DNA of 38,997 nt from Paraburkholderia sp. C35 (GCF_003121405.1 NZ_QBUY01000088.1:1-38997); one strand, 5' to 3'; positions 1 to 8,619 are shown, counted from the first letter of the stretch. The notes: generated by a model from the letters alone, not told the origin. Made by a program: numbers and translations.

Positions 1-122
1 TTTCGCACCGCGTTGTCCGCAGCGCGAAAGACCGGAATTCTAGACACTCAAGGCATCACTTGCAAGCGGTTTTTTGATGTGCGTAAAACGCATGACATAT
101 GAGGCCGATACCAGCTGACCGC

Positions 123-134
123 CTCTATATAGAG
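123..134. repeat. 12-bp perfect palindrome downstream of the HD oxygenase gene
   Basis: CTCTATATAGAG reads the same on both strands and begins two bases past the stop codon of the leftward HD gene. No T-run follows on the minus strand, so it is not a textbook terminator. The rest of positions 1-135 shows no gene; it includes a small TGCGT/ACGCA hairpin near 79-93 beside a T-run. Confidence 0.4.
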
Positions 135-135
135 A

Positions 136-696
136 TCAGGCTTCTGCGTGTCGCGACATGACCCGCGACACCACGCCCAGATAGTGATCAAGCCCCGGCG
201 TCGCGCGATCCGCCTGCTTGGCCAGATCGTCCCAACGGCGCAAACGCAGGGCATCCTCCGCGAACGGCTTCTTCAGGAACGTCTGCGCTTGGTCGTCGCT
301 GAAAATGCCGCCTTGCAGTTCGAGACTGCGCACGGAATCCACCGATAACTTCCCGAAGTACGTCGCATCGACCGCGCACAAGCAGCGCTTCGCGTCGACG
401 TGCAAGCGGATCGGCTCCAGCACCGCTTCCGGCAACACAGGCCGCAGGAAGGGCAGCGCGAAGTATTGATGCAGATCGTCGATACCCCGCGCCGTCGGCG
501 TCTCGCCCTGACGGTTCAGCAAATGCCCGAGGTCATGCAGAAACGCCGCCGCGACCAGTTCTTCAGTTGCGCCTTCCGATTCCGCCAGCGCCCCGCTTTG
601 CAATGCATGCTCGAGCTGCGTCACCGGCTCGCCGCTATAGGCGAGCTGGCCGTGCGTCTCGAACAATCCACGAATATCGTCCAGACTCAATGCCAC
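136..696 (-). CDS. PhnZ-like HD-domain diiron oxygenase of phosphonate catabolism
   Basis: This 186-residue HD-domain protein belongs to the phosphonate-degradation-associated HD family. PhnZ, the studied relative, is a mixed-valent diiron oxygenase that cleaves (R)-1-hydroxy-2-aminoethylphosphonate to glycine and phosphate. The expected PhnZ residues can be read with constant spacing: Y20, E23 and H30 (substrate lid and first ligand), H54-D55 (the HD pair), H76, H99, K103 and D156. The start is GTG at 696, with GGGAG about seven bases upstream inside the end of phnY; the gap from phnY is only 4 bp, so it is the last gene of the phn operon. The alpha-ketoglutarate hydroxylase that normally makes PhnZ's substrate is not in the window. 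Cytoplasmic. The family is clear; the exact substrate is inferred. Confidence 0.88.
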   Translation of the reverse strand: MALSLDDIRGLFETHGQLAYSGEPVTQLEHALQSGALAESEGATEELVAAAFLHDLGHLLNRQGETPTARGIDDLHQYFALPFLRPVLPEAVLEPIRLHVDAKRCLCAVDATYFGKLSVDSVRSLELQGGIFSDDQAQTFLKKPFAEDALRLRRWDDLAKQADRATPGLDHYLGVVSRVMSRHAEA

Positions 697-700
697 AACA

Positions 701-2158
701 TCACTCCCACGGAAGAGAAAACGTCTTCAGATTCGTGAAGCTCTTCATCGCTTCCTGCACGCCTTCCTTGTAGCCAAGGCCCGAATCCTTGATACCGCCG
801 AACGGCGTCAGTTCGACGCGATAACCCGGCACTTCCCACACGTTCACCGTGCCGACGCGCAGATCGTTGATGAAGCGCGGAATCGCATCCTGCCGGTTCG
901 TGCACAGCCCGCACGACAACCCGAACGGCGTGCCGTTGCTGATGCGAATGGCGTCGTCGATGGTGTCGAAGGTGATGATGGGCGACACGGGGCCGAAGGT
1001 TTCTTCGCGGATCAGCGTCATCGACGGATCGACCTGATCGACGACCGTCGGCGCATACAACGCGCCGTTGCGCTGGTTACCCGTCAGCAGACGCGCGCCC
1101 TGCGCGACGGCTTCGTTCACACGCGCTTCGAACAGACGCGCGGCTTCCACGTCGATCACCGTACCCATTTGATTCGCGGTGTCGAACGGATCGCCGTAGG
1201 TCCACTCACGCGTTTTCTCGACGACCAGTTCCGTGAAACGCGCCGCGATGCTCTTCTGCACGATCATCCGCTTGACGGCTGTGCAGCGTTGGCCCGAGTT
1301 CTTGTACGAACCTTGCACGGCAAGCGACGCCGCGCGCTCCACGTCAGCATCTTCGAGCACGATCAACGGGTCGTTCCCGCCCAGTTCCAGCACCACACGA
1401 CGGTAGCCGGCACGCTCGGCGATATGCTTGCCGATCGCCACGCCGCCCGTGAACGTAACGAGCTCGGCCAATGGATTCGTGATGAGTTCGTCAGCGATTT
1501 CGCGCGGGTCGCCCGTCAGCACCTGGAGCATTGGCGCGGGCAAGCCAGCTTCGTACAAGATATCCGCGAGGAAGTAAGCCGACAGCGGCACCTTCTCCGA
1601 CGGCTTCAGAATCACGCGATTATTCGTCGCGATGGACGGCGCGATCTTGTGCGCAACCTGGTTCATCGGGTGATTGAACGGCGTGATCGCGACGATCACA
1701 CCCGCAAGCGGATCGCGCTGCGTGAACACGCGGCGCTTCTTGCCATGCGGCGTCAGATCGCACGAAAAACTCTGGCCGTCGTCGCGCAACGCTTCGATCG
1801 ATGCGAACTTCAGCACGTCGGCGACACGCCCGATTTCATAACGCGAATCCTGCTTCGACAAACCCGATTCGAGCGTGATCAGATCCGACGCCTCTTCGAC
1901 ACGCTCACGCAGCAACATGCCCGCACGCTCGAGAATCTGCGATCGCTCGTAACGCGAGAGCTTGGCCTGATACGCACCAGCGTATTCGAACGCGGCGCGC
2001 ACATCATCGACGCTCGCCATCGGCACCGTGCCGACACGCATGCCCGAATACGGATCGAATACATCCAGCGTGCGCTGACGCGCCGCGCGCTCGCCCTTCA
2101 GGCGCAGCGCTTCCTCACGAAACGCGGGATGGTCGTTAGATTGCAGGATTGCGTTCAT
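701..2158 (-). CDS. phnY: Phosphonoacetaldehyde dehydrogenase
   Basis: A 485-residue aldehyde dehydrogenase that should oxidise phosphonoacetaldehyde to phosphonoacetate with NAD+, linking PhnW to PhnA. ALDH hallmarks are in place: N162 in ITPFNHP, the general base E258 in LELGGND, and the catalytic C292 in NSGQRCTA. The start ATG overlaps the phnA stop by 4 bp (ATGA), indicating translational coupling, and the HD oxygenase gene follows after 4 bp. Generic ALDH similarity alone would not fix the substrate; the position between phnA and a PhnZ-like gene does. Confidence 0.93.
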   Translation of the reverse strand: MNAILQSNDHPAFREEALRLKGERAARQRTLDVFDPYSGMRVGTVPMASVDDVRAAFEYAGAYQAKLSRYERSQILERAGMLLRERVEEASDLITLESGLSKQDSRYEIGRVADVLKFASIEALRDDGQSFSCDLTPHGKKRRVFTQRDPLAGVIVAITPFNHPMNQVAHKIAPSIATNNRVILKPSEKVPLSAYFLADILYEAGLPAPMLQVLTGDPREIADELITNPLAELVTFTGGVAIGKHIAERAGYRRVVLELGGNDPLIVLEDADVERAASLAVQGSYKNSGQRCTAVKRMIVQKSIAARFTELVVEKTREWTYGDPFDTANQMGTVIDVEAARLFEARVNEAVAQGARLLTGNQRNGALYAPTVVDQVDPSMTLIREETFGPVSPIITFDTIDDAIRISNGTPFGLSCGLCTNRQDAIPRFINDLRVGTVNVWEVPGYRVELTPFGGIKDSGLGYKEGVQEAMKSFTNLKTFSLPWE

Positions 2159-3414
2159 GCTGCCGCCGTGTGGTTGAGCGCAATGTCGAACACGTCGAAA
2201 TTGCGCAGACGCTTGCCCGCGACGCGTGCTTCGTCGATGCGTCGATTGAAGATCAGCGGCACCACCTGCTCCGAGATGCCACCATGCGAACGCAGCGGCA
2301 CGGTCAGGCCCGACAGGTCATGTTCTTCGCGGCGCGTGCCGAGCGCCGTATTCTTCTTGCTCACCACCACGATGTCGCCGACGCGATCGTTCGGCAATTC
2401 GAAGCGCTCGCACGCTGCCTGGTTGTCGAGCACGACTTCGATGTCCTTCAGGCCGCCGAGACGTTCGATCACATGGCGCGCGTTCGCTTCGGCCGGCAGA
2501 TAGATCGTCGCGAACGAACCGAGCGCGCCGTGGTGCACCACGTACGGATCGGTAATCGGCAGAATCACGCGGGCCGCGCGCGCACCGAGCCATTCGTCCA
2601 TCACGTCCTGCAGATAGATCACGTTCGGCTCGCCCGTCTGCGGATCGTGCTTGGCGTTCATGCCGTGGTCGGCCGTCAGACCGATCACCCAGCCGAGCGC
2701 GTCGAGTTGCGCGAGATAGCCGTCCATCATCGCGTAGAAGGCGTTCGCGCCTTCCGTGCCGGGCGCCCACTTGTGCTGGATGTAATCGGTGGTCGACAGA
2801 TACATCAGGTCGAGCTTGCGGGTCTGCGCGAGCCGCACGCCCGCTGCGAACACGAACTCGGAAAGACCCGCGCTGTACACATCAGGCACAGGCAGACCGA
2901 CCAGCCCGAGCACTTCGTCGATGCCGTTCTCTTCGAGCGTCACCTTGTCGGCTTTTTCTGCCGAGAAGCAGATGCCCGTCATCTTGTTGCCGAGCAGTCG
3001 GCGCAGCTTGTCCTTCGCTGTCACCACGGCGACAGCGGCGCCTGCATCGGCGGCTGCGGCGAGCAGCGTCGGCGCGCGCAGATACGCTGGATCGTTCATC
3101 ATCACTTCCGCGCCCTTGCCTTCATTGGCTTGCGGGTCCCAGAAGTAGTTGCCGCAAATGCCGTGCACGGAAGGCGGCACGCCACAGACGATCGACAGGT
3201 TGTTCGGGTTGGTGAACGACGGAATCACGCAGTCGCCCTTGAACGCCGCGCCGTCGCGCAGCATCTTGCCGATGAACGGCGCAACGCCGGCACTCACGGC
3301 GGCTTCCAGATAGTCGTACTCACAGCCGTCGACGCACACCACGACCGTCGGCTTGACGGGCAGCTGATAGCTGCGGCCATTCACTTCAACACTACGTTCG
3401 GTTTGGATTGCCAT
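2155..3414 (-). CDS. phnA: Phosphonoacetate hydrolase
   Basis: A 419-residue alkaline-phosphatase-superfamily enzyme that hydrolyses the C-P bond of phosphonoacetate to acetate and phosphate. Expected two-zinc ligands and nucleophile are visible: D29 in VVCVDG, T68 in PSFTNPNN, D210 and H214 in TTDYIQH, D249-H250 in TADHGMNAKHD, and H377 in RSHGGISEQ. These positions match, within one residue, what I recall for the characterised rhizobial PhnA. The length is normal for the family. It lies 54 bp after the GntR regulator gene and overlaps phnY by 4 bp. Cytoplasmic. Confidence 0.95.
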   Translation of the reverse strand: MAIQTERSVEVNGRSYQLPVKPTVVVCVDGCEYDYLEAAVSAGVAPFIGKMLRDGAAFKGDCVIPSFTNPNNLSIVCGVPPSVHGICGNYFWDPQANEGKGAEVMMNDPAYLRAPTLLAAAADAGAAVAVVTAKDKLRRLLGNKMTGICFSAEKADKVTLEENGIDEVLGLVGLPVPDVYSAGLSEFVFAAGVRLAQTRKLDLMYLSTTDYIQHKWAPGTEGANAFYAMMDGYLAQLDALGWVIGLTADHGMNAKHDPQTGEPNVIYLQDVMDEWLGARAARVILPITDPYVVHHGALGSFATIYLPAEANARHVIERLGGLKDIEVVLDNQAACERFELPNDRVGDIVVVSKKNTALGTRREEHDLSGLTVPLRSHGGISEQVVPLIFNRRIDEARVAGKRLRNFDVFDIALNHTAAA

Positions 3415-3468
3415 TGCACTCTTCCCTACGCGTCGCCGACGCGTGTTCTTGATTCGTTCAGGCCTCGT

Positions 3469-4212
3469 TCAGGCGAGCAGCGCGCTCAGCCCGTCGTTGC
3501 CTTCGTCCGTTCCATTCGATGCGCACGGCTCGACGGCTTCATGCGCGCGCTGCCTGCCGCCATCCACATGTGCGCGCATCAGTTGCGCGGCTTCGTCGGC
3601 GTTGCGCGCCGCGAGTGCCGAGAGAATCGCGCGATGTTCGGCCAGCGAGCCTTCCATTGCATCGCCTCGCACACTCAGCGCAGCGCGCCGGAACAGACTC
3701 AATTCCCCAACCAGCCTGCGATACGTCTCATACAGCTTGGCGTTGCCCGCCGTCGCGACGATCGCGTCATGAAATGCCACATTGGCGCGCGCGTAGGCGT
3801 CGTGATCGCCGGTATCGAGCGCGATGCGCATCGCCTCGACATGGGCGCGCAGCGCGGCCAGTTGCGTCGCATCGATACGCGGCGCCAGCATCCGGCAGGC
3901 CGCTTCTTCGAGCACTGCGCGCACCGCGTAGATCTCGTCGGCTTCCGCCAGCGACACCGTCCGCACGAACACGCCGCGATTCTTCTCGTTGCGCACCAGC
4001 CCGGCCTGCTCCAGCGCACGAAACGCCTCACGCACCGGCCCGCGCGACACCTGCAGGCGGGTGGCCCATTCGGCTTCGTTGAGCTTGTCGCCGGGCGCCA
4101 GCTTGCCGTCGACGATGTGCCGTTCGATCTCGTCGCGCACCAGCGCCGTCAACGAATGCCGCCTGACCACTTCAATCCGGTCGCCTGCGTCAATTTCCAT
4201 ATTTTCGGTCAT
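3469..4212 (-). CDS. phnR: GntR/FCD-family regulator of phosphonate use
   Basis: A DNA-binding regulator of about 247 residues with an N-terminal winged helix (roughly residues 20-85, with RGPVREAFRALEQAGLV in the recognition region) and a C-terminal FCD ligand domain carrying metal-type histidines in VAFHDAI, AEHRAIL and RAHVDGG. Burkholderia phn loci usually encode such a regulator inside the operon. The open frame extends upstream to 4326 across the end of phnV, but the family N-terminus begins near the ATG at 4212 (a second ATG lies at 4200), so I chose 4212. A 9-bp-arm palindrome about 30 bp upstream is a candidate autoregulatory operator. Whether it represses or activates cannot be read from sequence. 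Confidence 0.85.
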   Translation of the reverse strand: MTENMEIDAGDRIEVVRRHSLTALVRDEIERHIVDGKLAPGDKLNEAEWATRLQVSRGPVREAFRALEQAGLVRNEKNRGVFVRTVSLAEADEIYAVRAVLEEAACRMLAPRIDATQLAALRAHVEAMRIALDTGDHDAYARANVAFHDAIVATAGNAKLYETYRRLVGELSLFRRAALSVRGDAMEGSLAEHRAILSALAARNADEAAQLMRAHVDGGRQRAHEAVEPCASNGTDEGNDGLSALLA

Positions 4213-4242
4213 TTCGACAAAATTTGCCACATCAATGTGTGT

Positions 4243-4264
4243 GGTGTGCCGGCCTCGGCACACC
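4243..4264. promoter_or_regulatory. Perfect inverted repeat, candidate GntR operator
   Basis: GGTGTGCCG and CGGCACACC form perfect 9-bp arms around GCCT, in the 79-bp gap between phnV and the regulator gene. No T-run follows on the minus strand, which argues against a simple intrinsic terminator. The site lies about 30 bp before the chosen regulator start, a good position for autoregulation by an FCD-type protein. Confidence 0.5.
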
Positions 4265-4291
4265 TCTCGAAAAATCAGGAAACGTTGATGA

Positions 4292-5152
4292 TCAGTCCGC
4301 GCGGCGACGCGGCACGCGGGCAGCAATCAGAAGCAGCGCGGCCAGCGACGCGATCAGCAGAATCAGCGACAGCGCGGAAGCCGGCAGGTAATAGCCACGT
4401 TCCACCTGCCCGACCACGACGATTGGCACCGTTGCAAAACCCGGCGGATAAACGGTAAGCGTTGCGCCCAGTTCACCCAGCGACAACGCGAAACCGAGCG
4501 CAAGCGATGCGCGGATCGCGGGCACCAGTTGCGGCAGCACGACGCGGCGCAGCACCATCGACGGCGGCGCACCGAGGCTCGCCGCAGCTTCGCGCAAGAC
4601 GGTCAGTTCAGGCCGCAACGCAGCCGCCGCGCAGCGATAGCAGAACGGCAACACCAGCGCCAGCTGCACGAACACGACGATCGCAGCGGAACTCGACAGG
4701 TCGACCGGCTTCTTGTGATACGCGATCAGCACCGCGAGACCGAGCACGACGCTCGGCACGCCGTTGGGCACCATCGCAATCGTATCGACGAGTGCGCCGA
4801 GACCACGGCGATCGCGGCCTTCGAGCGCGAGCGCCAGCCACAGGCCGAGAATCGTGCCGAGAATCGCCACGCCGACGCCGATTTGCAGGCTGGTGACGAG
4901 CGCATCGAAATCGCTGCCGCCGAGACGTTCGAACCAGCGCATGCTGAAGCCGTCGGGCAGGATCGTGCCGGACCAGTGCGCCGCCACGCTGGACAGCGCG
5001 ACCACGATCACCGGCAACACGAACAGCCAGAAGCACAGCAGCGCGGCGAAGCCCATGAACAGCGCGCCACCGAAACGCGCGAAGAGTCCATGCTGAACGG
5101 GCCGCGCGCGATGATGCACGGCGGGCAGCACGGTTTGATCGACATCGGACAT
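4292..5152 (-). CDS. phnV: 2-AEP ABC transporter permease
   Basis: A 286-residue inner-membrane permease with about six hydrophobic spans and a BPD_transp_1 (MetI-like) core. The cytoplasmic EAA loop reads REAAASLGAPPSMVLRRVVLPQL near residues 187-210, where it would contact the PhnT ATPase. The start ATG overlaps the phnU stop by one base (TAATG), so the two permeases are translated together and probably form the heterodimeric channel for 2-aminoethylphosphonate. Confidence 0.9.
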   Translation of the reverse strand: MSDVDQTVLPAVHHRARPVQHGLFARFGGALFMGFAALLCFWLFVLPVIVVALSSVAAHWSGTILPDGFSMRWFERLGGSDFDALVTSLQIGVGVAILGTILGLWLALALEGRDRRGLGALVDTIAMVPNGVPSVVLGLAVLIAYHKKPVDLSSSAAIVVFVQLALVLPFCYRCAAAALRPELTVLREAAASLGAPPSMVLRRVVLPQLVPAIRASLALGFALSLGELGATLTVYPPGFATVPIVVVGQVERGYYLPASALSLILLIASLAALLLIAARVPRRRAD

Positions 5153-6084
5153 TACTTCGCTCCTCTCACCTTGCGCTTGTTGACCTGGCGGTACAGCGCG
5201 TACAAGGACAGCGACATCGCGAGCATCACGACAGCGCCTGCGGCAGCAGTGGGCAGATCGAGATCGACGGTGGCCGAGCTGTAGATCGCCACGGGCAACG
5301 TGATCAGATGCGCGCTGCCGAGCACGAGCAGAATGCCGAACTCATTCAACGTCAGCAGGAAGCACAGGATCGTGCCCGCGGCGATACCCGGCCACGCGAG
5401 CGGCACGATCACGCGGAACGCGACCATCAAGCTATTTGCGCCGAGACTGCGCGCGGCTTCGATCAGCCGCATGTCGAGCATCGCGAACGACGCGAGCGTC
5501 GGACGCACCACGAACGGCGCGTAGAACACCACTTCCGCGAGAATCACGCCGCCGATGCCGAACAGAAAATCGAGCGGCGGCGATTCGAGATGAAACAGCC
5601 GCTGCAAGCCGATACTGACCGAGCCTTGCGAGCCGTACAGAAAGATCAGCGTGAACGCGACCAGGAACGACGGAAACGCCACGAACAGTTCCAGAAACCG
5701 CGTGACGAGACGCGCGCCCGGAAACGGCTTGAAGAACAGCAGCGATGCCAGCGCGACGCCAAGCAGCGATGCCAGCCCGGCGCTGGCGAACAGAATCCAA
5801 AGCGTCGTGCCGATCACGCCACTCGTTTCCGGGTTCTGGAAGAACGTCGCGTACGCGTGGAAGCTCAAACCGTGTGCGCCCGTCAGGCTCAGCAACACGA
5901 GGCGCACGAGAGGATAAATCACGAGCGGGCCGAGAATGACAACGGCGATGAACACCAGATGCCATTGCGACAGGCGTTCGCGCCGACGCTTCGCCGCTGC
6001 GTGCGCCGCGTGCGAAGCCGCCGACGCGGCGAGGCGCGCGTCGTTTGCGCCCGGGAGCGCGTCAGGGCTTGATAAGGACGACAT
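5152..6084 (-). CDS. phnU: 2-AEP ABC transporter permease
   Basis: A 310-residue permease with a basic, Ala-rich cytoplasmic N-terminus (residues 1-36) followed by about six membrane segments. The EAA motif reads EAARSLGANSLMVAFRVIVP near residues 218-238. The start overlaps the end of phnT by 23 bp, and the stop overlaps phnV by one base. The pairing with PhnV and with the AEP-type ATPase PhnT fixes the likely substrate. Confidence 0.9.
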   Translation of the reverse strand: MSSLSSPDALPGANDARLAASAASHAAHAAAKRRRERLSQWHLVFIAVVILGPLVIYPLVRLVLLSLTGAHGLSFHAYATFFQNPETSGVIGTTLWILFASAGLASLLGVALASLLFFKPFPGARLVTRFLELFVAFPSFLVAFTLIFLYGSQGSVSIGLQRLFHLESPPLDFLFGIGGVILAEVVFYAPFVVRPTLASFAMLDMRLIEAARSLGANSLMVAFRVIVPLAWPGIAAGTILCFLLTLNEFGILLVLGSAHLITLPVAIYSSATVDLDLPTAAAGAVVMLAMSLSLYALYRQVNKRKVRGAK

Positions 6085-7165
6085 CGTCTGCCTCGTAACG
6101 CAGGGAGATCCGCGCGCCCTTTTCGGGCGTCACACCAGTGCCGCGCTGCATCGATACCTGCACGGGTTCGTTCGGCATCGCGTCGAGGGCGACCTGCACG
6201 GCAAGCACCGAGCCATACCATTCGACCGTCGAAATCGTGCCGTGCAACTGGCCTTCGCCGAGCGGCACGATGCGCATCGATTCCGGACGCAGACAAGCGA
6301 CGCGGTCGCGCTCGCTGTAGCGCGCATCGCCGAGTGCGAAGGCGATGCTCGGCGGCAGCAGATTGGCCGCGCCGAGATAACGCGCGACGAACGCATCGTT
6401 CGGCGTGTCGTACAGTTGCTGCGGCGTGCCGAGCTGCGCAATGTGGCCTTCGCGCATCAGCAACGTGCGGTCCGACAGCACGAGCGCGTCGTCCTGATCG
6501 TGCGTCACGCAGACGATGGTCAGATTCGGCAGGCGATCATGCAGCGCCTTCAGTTCGGAACGCACCGACGCGCGCAGATTGGCATCGAGTGCGGACAGCG
6601 GTTCGTCGAGCAGCAGCACATCCGGCTCGATCACGAGCGCACGCGCGAGCGCCACGCGCTGCTGCATGCCGCCCGACAGTTGCGCGGGCATCACGTGACC
6701 GGCGTCGCCGAGTTGCACGAGCTTCAGCGCGTCGGCCACGCGGCGCGCGATCTCCTTGCTCGGGATGCGTCGTGCGCGCAGACCGAACGCGACGTTCTCG
6801 AACACGGACAAATGCGGGAACAGCGCATAGTTCTGGAACAGCAGCCCCAGATTGCGCTTGTGCGGCGGCACATGCGTGAGATCGTGGCCAGCGACCGTCA
6901 GCGTGCCTGCCAGACCATCGGCCTCGATGAAACCGGCGATAAAGCGCAGCAACGTGGTCTTGCCGCAGCCGCTGCGGCCCAGCACGGTCAACAGTTCGCC
7001 GCGCTCGATCGTCAGCGACAGATCGTCGAGCACCGTGCGCGAGCCGAAGCGCACAGTCAGGTTGTCGATCTGCACGCCGCCCGGCGCGCCTGTCTGGGTG
7101 ACGCCTTCCGCACGCGGCGTGGCGTCTAGCGCGCCCGAACCAGCAAGAGTGGTTACTGTGTTCAC
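6062..7165 (-). CDS. phnT: 2-AEP ABC transporter ATP-binding protein
   Basis: The cytoplasmic ATPase that powers phosphonate import. Walker A (GRSGCGKTT), the Q-loop (LLFQNYALF), the ABC signature (LSGGMQQR), Walker B (VLLLDEP) and the switch His (CVTHDQDD) are all present. A C-terminal TOBE-like regulatory region follows from about residue 270. I prefer the GTG at 7165 because AGGAGG lies nine bases upstream of it. The in-frame ATG at 7174 directly abuts that AGGAGG and the ORF start at 7213 lacks a site. The protein is about 367 residues from the GTG. Gap to phnS is 128 bp. Confidence 0.9.
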   Translation of the reverse strand: MNTVTTLAGSGALDATPRAEGVTQTGAPGGVQIDNLTVRFGSRTVLDDLSLTIERGELLTVLGRSGCGKTTLLRFIAGFIEADGLAGTLTVAGHDLTHVPPHKRNLGLLFQNYALFPHLSVFENVAFGLRARRIPSKEIARRVADALKLVQLGDAGHVMPAQLSGGMQQRVALARALVIEPDVLLLDEPLSALDANLRASVRSELKALHDRLPNLTIVCVTHDQDDALVLSDRTLLMREGHIAQLGTPQQLYDTPNDAFVARYLGAANLLPPSIAFALGDARYSERDRVACLRPESMRIVPLGEGQLHGTISTVEWYGSVLAVQVALDAMPNEPVQVSMQRGTGVTPEKGARISLRYEADDVVLIKP

Positions 7166-7174
7166 CGGGTCCAT

Positions 7175-7180
7175 CCTCCT
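7175..7180 (-). promoter_or_regulatory. Strong ribosome binding site fixing the phnT start
   Basis: AGGAGG on the minus strand is followed directly by an ATG (7174) and, nine bases later, by GTG (7165). The spacing favours the GTG. Confidence 0.6.
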
Positions 7181-7293
7181 ACGTTGGTGACTTTGGTTGG
7201 CGCACGCGTCCATGCATGCGCCAGAATGCTTGCGCGCGCGGCGTGAACAACGTTCCTGCGAACCTCACGCCGCGCTTCCTTCACATGCCTGAA

Positions 7294-8391
7294 TTACTTC
7301 GGCTTGACGACTTCGAGCTGCTTGCCCGAATTGCCGATCACTTCGCTCTTCCAGCGAGCCGTCCAGTCAGCCTTCTTCGCCATCACCTGGTTCCAGTCGA
7401 CGGGAATCAGCTTCACGCCAGAGATAGCCTGCTTGACGGCCGTGCCGTTCTTGCCCGACAGCGCCACGTCCGTGCGGCCCGGAATGCCGAAAATATCCGG
7501 CACCTTCGACTGCACTTCCGTCGACATCAGATAGTCGATCAGCTTCTTGCCTTCCGCCTGGTTCGGGCCGCCCTTGATCAGGCCGATTGCGTACGGCAGC
7601 TGGAACGTGGTCGGCTGGCCGCTTGCGTCGGCGGCGAGGAAGATCGGCTTGAGCGACAGGCCGCCGTTGGCTGCGTCGTCGAGATCCATCTGCAGGTCGC
7701 CGTTGGCCACAGCGATTTCATTGCGCGACAGCAGCACGTCGAGGTAACCCGTGCCCTTGGTGTGGAACTTGGCGCTCTGCTCGAGCTTCTTCAGGTAATC
7801 GAATGCCTTGTCTTCACCCATCAGCGACGTCGTCAGGATGATCACGGCCATGCCGTCGCCTGCCGTTGCCGGGTTCGAGTACGCAACCTTGCCGCTGTAA
7901 TCCGGGTGCAGCAGATCCGCGAACGTCTTCGGCTGGTTCTTCACCACGTCCGGGTTGATCGCGAACGAGAAATAGTTGTTCACGAACGTCGCCCATGCGC
8001 CGTCCGATGCCTTCGCGATGGCGGGCACGTTCTTGTAGTTCGCGCTTTCATAGTTCTGCAGCAGGCCCGACTGGGCGGCTTGCTGGATGAACGGCGGCAG
8101 CGTGACGAGCACGTCGGCCTTGGGCGCGTCCTTTTCGACCGTCGCGCGGTTCACGACTTCGCCGCTGCCGGCCGTCACGATGTTGACCTTGACGCCTTCC
8201 TGCTTTTCGAACGCGGGGAGCACGTCCTTGTACAGATTTTCGAGACCGTCAGCCGTGTACAGCACGACTGCGCCCGCTGCGTGCGCGGACATCGCGCCGC
8301 CGAACGCCGCTGCCGCGACCAGCGCCGGCAGCAGTTTGCGCGCATAGCGACCAACGCGGCCCGTCGAGCGAAGGTGATCCGTCTTCTTCAT
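7294..8391 (-). CDS. phnS: 2-AEP ABC transporter periplasmic binding protein
   Basis: A 365-residue solute-binding protein starting MKKTDHLRSTG. A Sec signal peptide with a hydrophobic stretch (LLPALVAAAAFGGAMSAHA) is probably cleaved after about residue 39. The mature part starts AVVLYTADGLENLYKDVLPA, typical of the iron/AEP-type class II binding proteins. I chose the ATG at 8391 (GAGAG-like site upstream) over the TTG at 8412. It is the first gene of the leftward phn operon and is preceded by a long structured leader. The start codon forms an ATGA overlap with a short upstream ORF. Confidence 0.92.
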   Translation of the reverse strand: MKKTDHLRSTGRVGRYARKLLPALVAAAAFGGAMSAHAAGAVVLYTADGLENLYKDVLPAFEKQEGVKVNIVTAGSGEVVNRATVEKDAPKADVLVTLPPFIQQAAQSGLLQNYESANYKNVPAIAKASDGAWATFVNNYFSFAINPDVVKNQPKTFADLLHPDYSGKVAYSNPATAGDGMAVIILTTSLMGEDKAFDYLKKLEQSAKFHTKGTGYLDVLLSRNEIAVANGDLQMDLDDAANGGLSLKPIFLAADASGQPTTFQLPYAIGLIKGGPNQAEGKKLIDYLMSTEVQSKVPDIFGIPGRTDVALSGKNGTAVKQAISGVKLIPVDWNQVMAKKADWTARWKSEVIGNSGKQLEVVKPK

Positions 8392-8546
8392 GTCGCTCTC
8401 GCCAAAAGGCAAAAACCTGCGGGTAACCCGTTTAGTGGTGGTGTCCGGGCGGCGTTACGGGCACGCCGCCCGCCTGACTTCGCGGCCTGAGCCGCTGAGA
8501 TTGCAGATTGCTGACAACTTTTTTTGCGGCGTTTGTGCCAAGGCAT
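8388..8546 (-). CDS. Possible 52-residue leader ORF coupled to phnS
   Basis: An ATG at 8546 preceded directly by GGAGGG opens a 52-codon frame, starting MPWHKRRKKSC, that ends TGA inside the phnS start (ATGA overlap). It is Arg/Lys/Ala-rich and unlike any family I recognise. The SD-to-ATG spacing is very short. In GC-rich DNA such a frame can arise by chance, so this is a candidate leader peptide or coupling ORF only. Confidence 0.25.
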   Translation of the reverse strand: MPWHKRRKKSCQQSAISAAQAAKSGGRRARNAARTPPLNGLPAGFCLLARAT

Positions 8547-8612
8547 CCCTCCGACGATTACGCGTTGTTGAATGCCTTGCCTGAACGGGCACGGCAAGGA
8601 TGGGCTTTTTTT
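8420..8612. promoter_or_regulatory. Structured phnS leader with competing hairpins
   Basis: Between phnS and phnW lies a dense run of inverted repeats: CGGGTAACCCG (8420-8430), 10-bp arms at 8446-8455/8463-8472, GCGGC/GCCGC (8482-8495), 8-bp arms at 8539-8546/8572-8579, and 7-bp arms at 8575-8581/8593-8599. The last two share bases and cannot form together. The rightmost hairpin is followed by T7 on the plus strand (8606-8612), so it could be a terminator in that direction. Read leftward, the region would be the phnS 5' leader. It matches no riboswitch I recognise. Confidence 0.45.
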
Positions 8613-8619
8613 GTGACAC

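Noticed and set aside
2149..4458. Plus-strand open frame of 769 codons
   Set aside because: It is antisense to phnA and the GntR gene, both with intact family motifs. Its Arg/His-rich composition is typical of GC-rich shadow frames.
8413..8612. Glycine or cobalamin riboswitch in the phnS leader
   Set aside because: Neither conserved core was recognisable on either strand, so it was left as an unassigned structured region.
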